A stretch of 34,326 nucleotides of DNA, from the NCBI GenBank assembly GCA_011319805.1, contig SJRY01000230.1, positions 1 to 34,326 of the forward strand, written 5' to 3'. The stretch's first letter is position 1, and every line of letters begins with the position of its first letter. The notes beneath the pieces are model-generated. The model was not told the DNA's origin. It was given only the letters and a program-made list of their open reading frames with translations, and did not search any database. The translations under genes were made by a program, and so were the position numbers. The DNA is from Macrocybe gigantea. Taxonomy: Eukaryota > Basidiomycota > Agaricomycetes > Agaricales > Callistosporiaceae. Positions 32,279-34,326 of the stretch are shown here, in pieces.

Positions 32279-33207
32279 TATCAGCATTCTCTGTTGGCTT
32301 CGGTCTGGACGAGAGATGACTCACGTCCACGGCGTCTTTATCTATGTGATGTTGTCACATCACGTGGATGCCGTCACAGGTGGCCCGAGCGTATTCTGGC
32401 AGGTCTGGTCGCATTGGCCTAGCGCAGTGGAAGCAACAGTCTTCCGTTCTTCTAACGGAGAGCGATGGTTGCCATATGAGATTGATGGAAGATCCAGCAG
32501 AATTTTTTGCCTGATTTTTCGCTTGTTTTTTCGTGGACTGCCTCGATAACAACCAGTTTTCGGCCGTACATTGCTGAATAGCCATTCTTTTTCATCCAGA
32601 TCTGCCATGAAGAGTAGCCAGAGTCCACAGACACGCCTGCACTGCATTCTCTTGCGTTAAATCAAAGAAATTGCCCAAGAATAGGTCTTGCGTATGTTTG
32701 TCGGCCACAGTCCTCTTGCGAGTTACATTTTGGGTGACAGGAACTGTGCTGATCACCGCGGGCCCCAGCGCCATCGAAGATCCGCCACATCAGCTTCTTC
32801 CACATCTTGTTCGCACATTCGATCGAGTCAGAGCGAGTAATCGCTTTGACGATGCTTGCGGTCTTTTTCACCGATTCCTTGGGATGTGTTTGCAAAAAAG
32901 GGTCAACGGCCACAATTTTTCTCAACGGGGCAGTCCCCACGTCGTCTTACTCAATTCGGTGTTCAAAATTCAACTCTTAGGCTATTCTGGCGACATTCCT
33001 CGCCGCCTCGTGCCTCAGATTCGGCCGTCTTCAGCTATAAGAGAGGACGGGGATCTCAGTATCCAAGCTGGGCTTCTTTTCATTCTTTCCCTCCTCTCCA
33101 TTTCAACGCTCCTTTGCCTTTTTCTCCTGCTTTTCCCAGATTTTACGCTCTTCGGCCATTGAAAGACCCAGAGCTAGACACTATCCCTCGTACCTCTCCC
33201 AGACAAC
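32279..33207. promoter_or_regulatory. Upstream region of the right-end gene
   Basis: About 900 bp before the plus-strand gene at 33208. The left part has overlapping frames of 60-160 codons on both strands with no domain. The right part carries a TATAAG at 33036-33041 and a strongly pyrimidine-rich stretch at about 33063-33150, typical of a fungal promoter and leader. Confidence 0.4.
33036..33041 (+). promoter_or_regulatory. TATAAG element
   Basis: TATAAG lies about 170 bp upstream of the ATG at 33208 and just before the CT-rich leader. A plausible TATA box by position and sequence. Confidence 0.45.
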
Positions 33208-33806
33208 ATGCAATTCTCCCCGAGAACCTTGCCTTCATTCACTCTTGCTTTGTCGTCGAGGCGCAATTCATTTAATTTGCCCGATTATTATCGCTCAACG
33301 AGAATTGAGCATTATGGACCCTATATGAGAGAGGTTGAAGCGCCACAAGACTTTATGGTAAGCGCAAAAAGAGGCTCAACGGTGGCGCTTTCTCTCATCT
33401 CCGACTTTTCTCACCCAGAAAACCATCGACTTGCGTGACCGAGACGATTACGAGTCGGATTCGTGCTTCGTCATTGTGCGGTCTCTTTTCTTCAACTCTA
33501 CTGGTTCTTTGCTTAGACTTGCTTTAGTCCGCAATTTTTGAAGAAGACGAAGAGGTAGGAACTGAGAGCCTCTTCACCCATGAAACACTCCAAGAGGAAC
33601 GTGAGCCACCGAAAACCTTGCGCCGCCGTCTTGGAGAGTTTTTGGTACGAGTGCTTCGCTCTCCCCTTGGTGCTCGTCATTTAAGCTCACTTGCTGCGGC
33701 GCGTGGATAGGACTTCGTCTTCTCAAAGCTGCGCCCGTGCTACGGTCGTCAAGCTAAAGACGTTGAGGTCGTCGACTCAGAACTTCAAGTCAATGTCTGC
33801 GACTGA
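33208..33806 (+). CDS. Small four-exon orphan protein
   Basis: Not recognised. Four exons, 33208-33357, 33419-33475, 33528-33644 and 33711-33806, separated by phase-0 introns of 61, 52 and 66 bp with clean GT..AG ends, give a 139-residue protein. The N-terminus (MQFSPRTLPSFTLALSSRRN) is only weakly hydrophobic, so I do not call a signal peptide; it might be a mitochondrial-type presequence. The middle is acidic (KTIDLRDRDDYESDSCFVI, SAIFEEDEEVGTESLF), followed by a basic helix (KTLRRRLGEFLDFVFSKLRP) and an acidic end (KDVEVVDSELQVNVCD). Every exon is a multiple of three, so skipping any one would keep the frame. The consistent structure and a good promoter make this a real gene. Start is the first ATG after the CT-rich leader. 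Confidence 0.7.
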
Positions 33807-34326
33807 AACGGGGACGGAAATCACACAAGTCTTCAAAACTTTGCAGCTTCATATATGCAAAAAAATGGTCTGAACTTCGGTCTTGACTGCTTGTGAATGC
33901 GCCCCGCGGGGCTAGACGGATGTGTTGTGGAAACAATACTGTTGATAAAGTTGCAGGATGGTTTGGATTTCTTTGTCGATTCATATCTTGCAAGCCTTGA
34001 AAATAATTGTCGGATTAAAAGCAATAGCTAATTGACTCTTGTATCGTATATTTCAGCTCATATCGGAAAATGTACCATAGTATTTGATTCTTCATAGGCC
34101 CGGTCGATGCGGAAGTAGCCTAGTGGAGGAAGGGCGGAAAAGGTTGTGGGGGAGAAAAAAAAATTGGGGTCAATCGTCTCACGGATACCCACGGCGCAGC
34201 GTTCTCATATACTTATGAGTCTCGGGAATGACTCGTTTTGACACTGGTCGGGACCGCGTTCTCGACATGAGGCACAGGCACGCGCTGGGCGCTCCGCGGA
34301 CGCGTGGCTTCTCATTGCACGTGCAT
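33807..34326. other. 3' flank at the right edge
   Basis: About 520 bp after the orphan gene. The first half is AT-rich, as expected for a 3' UTR and terminator; the last 150 bp become GC-rich with a poly-A run near 34156-34165. No coding signal I can support. Confidence 0.4.

Noticed and set aside
32070..32549. 159-codon plus-strand frame
   Set aside because: Overlaps Cys-rich coding-like sequence on the minus strand and shows no domain.
1..34326. CRISPR arrays, tRNA, rRNA or complete transposon
   Set aside because: No regularly spaced repeats, no tRNA B-box with a foldable cloverleaf, and no transposase or reverse-transcriptase motifs found by eye.

Overview
This is nuclear DNA from a filamentous basidiomycete, most likely an Agaricomycete. 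The inference rests on genes split by many 48-80 bp GT..AG introns, very short exons, the protein families present (DUF6533-type membrane proteins, F-box proteins, a KRE6/SKN1 glucan-synthesis protein) and long poly-T tracts inside introns. No rRNA, tRNA, CRISPR array or complete transposon was recognised by eye.

Layout. (1) 0.8-2.5 kb, minus: a zinc alcohol dehydrogenase gene with most splice sites intact but several frameshifts. (2) 3.0-3.9 kb, minus: intact six-exon ribosomal protein uL1 (RPL10A). (3) 4.9-8.7 kb: two decayed, convergent multi-pass membrane protein genes of the DUF6533 type, with a possible third fragment near 9.1-9.3 kb. (4) 10.0-10.5 kb, plus: small two-exon gene resembling the DUF1770/Atg43 mitochondrial family. 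(5) 10.5-13.4 kb: nothing recognised. (6) 13.5-21.1 kb: the best-preserved block, a divergent pair of a ten-exon GH16 KRE6/SKN1-like gene (minus) and a twenty-exon GT2 polysaccharide-synthase-like gene (plus) sharing a 1.4 kb intergenic region. (7) 22.2-27.5 kb: an unrecognised basic protein (plus), an F-box protein (minus) and a serine-rich/coiled-coil protein (plus) with a broken tail. (8) 27.5-31 kb: about 3.5 kb with no recognised gene. (9) 31.4-32.3 kb, minus: coding remnants in shifting frames. (10) 33.2-33.8 kb, plus: a compact, intact four-exon orphan gene.

Functionally, the centre is a cell-wall pair: a type II membrane protein with a GH16 catalytic fold and a processive-type glycosyltransferase, divergently arranged so that co-regulation is possible. 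Core and cell-wall genes reconstruct to full reading frames whose exon lengths sum to multiples of three (uL1 218 aa, KRE6-like 532 aa, GT2 890 aa). Several accessory genes carry frameshifts, which suggests either real pseudogenisation or localised indel errors. Exon boundaries were derived by hand from frames and splice consensus, without alignment tools.
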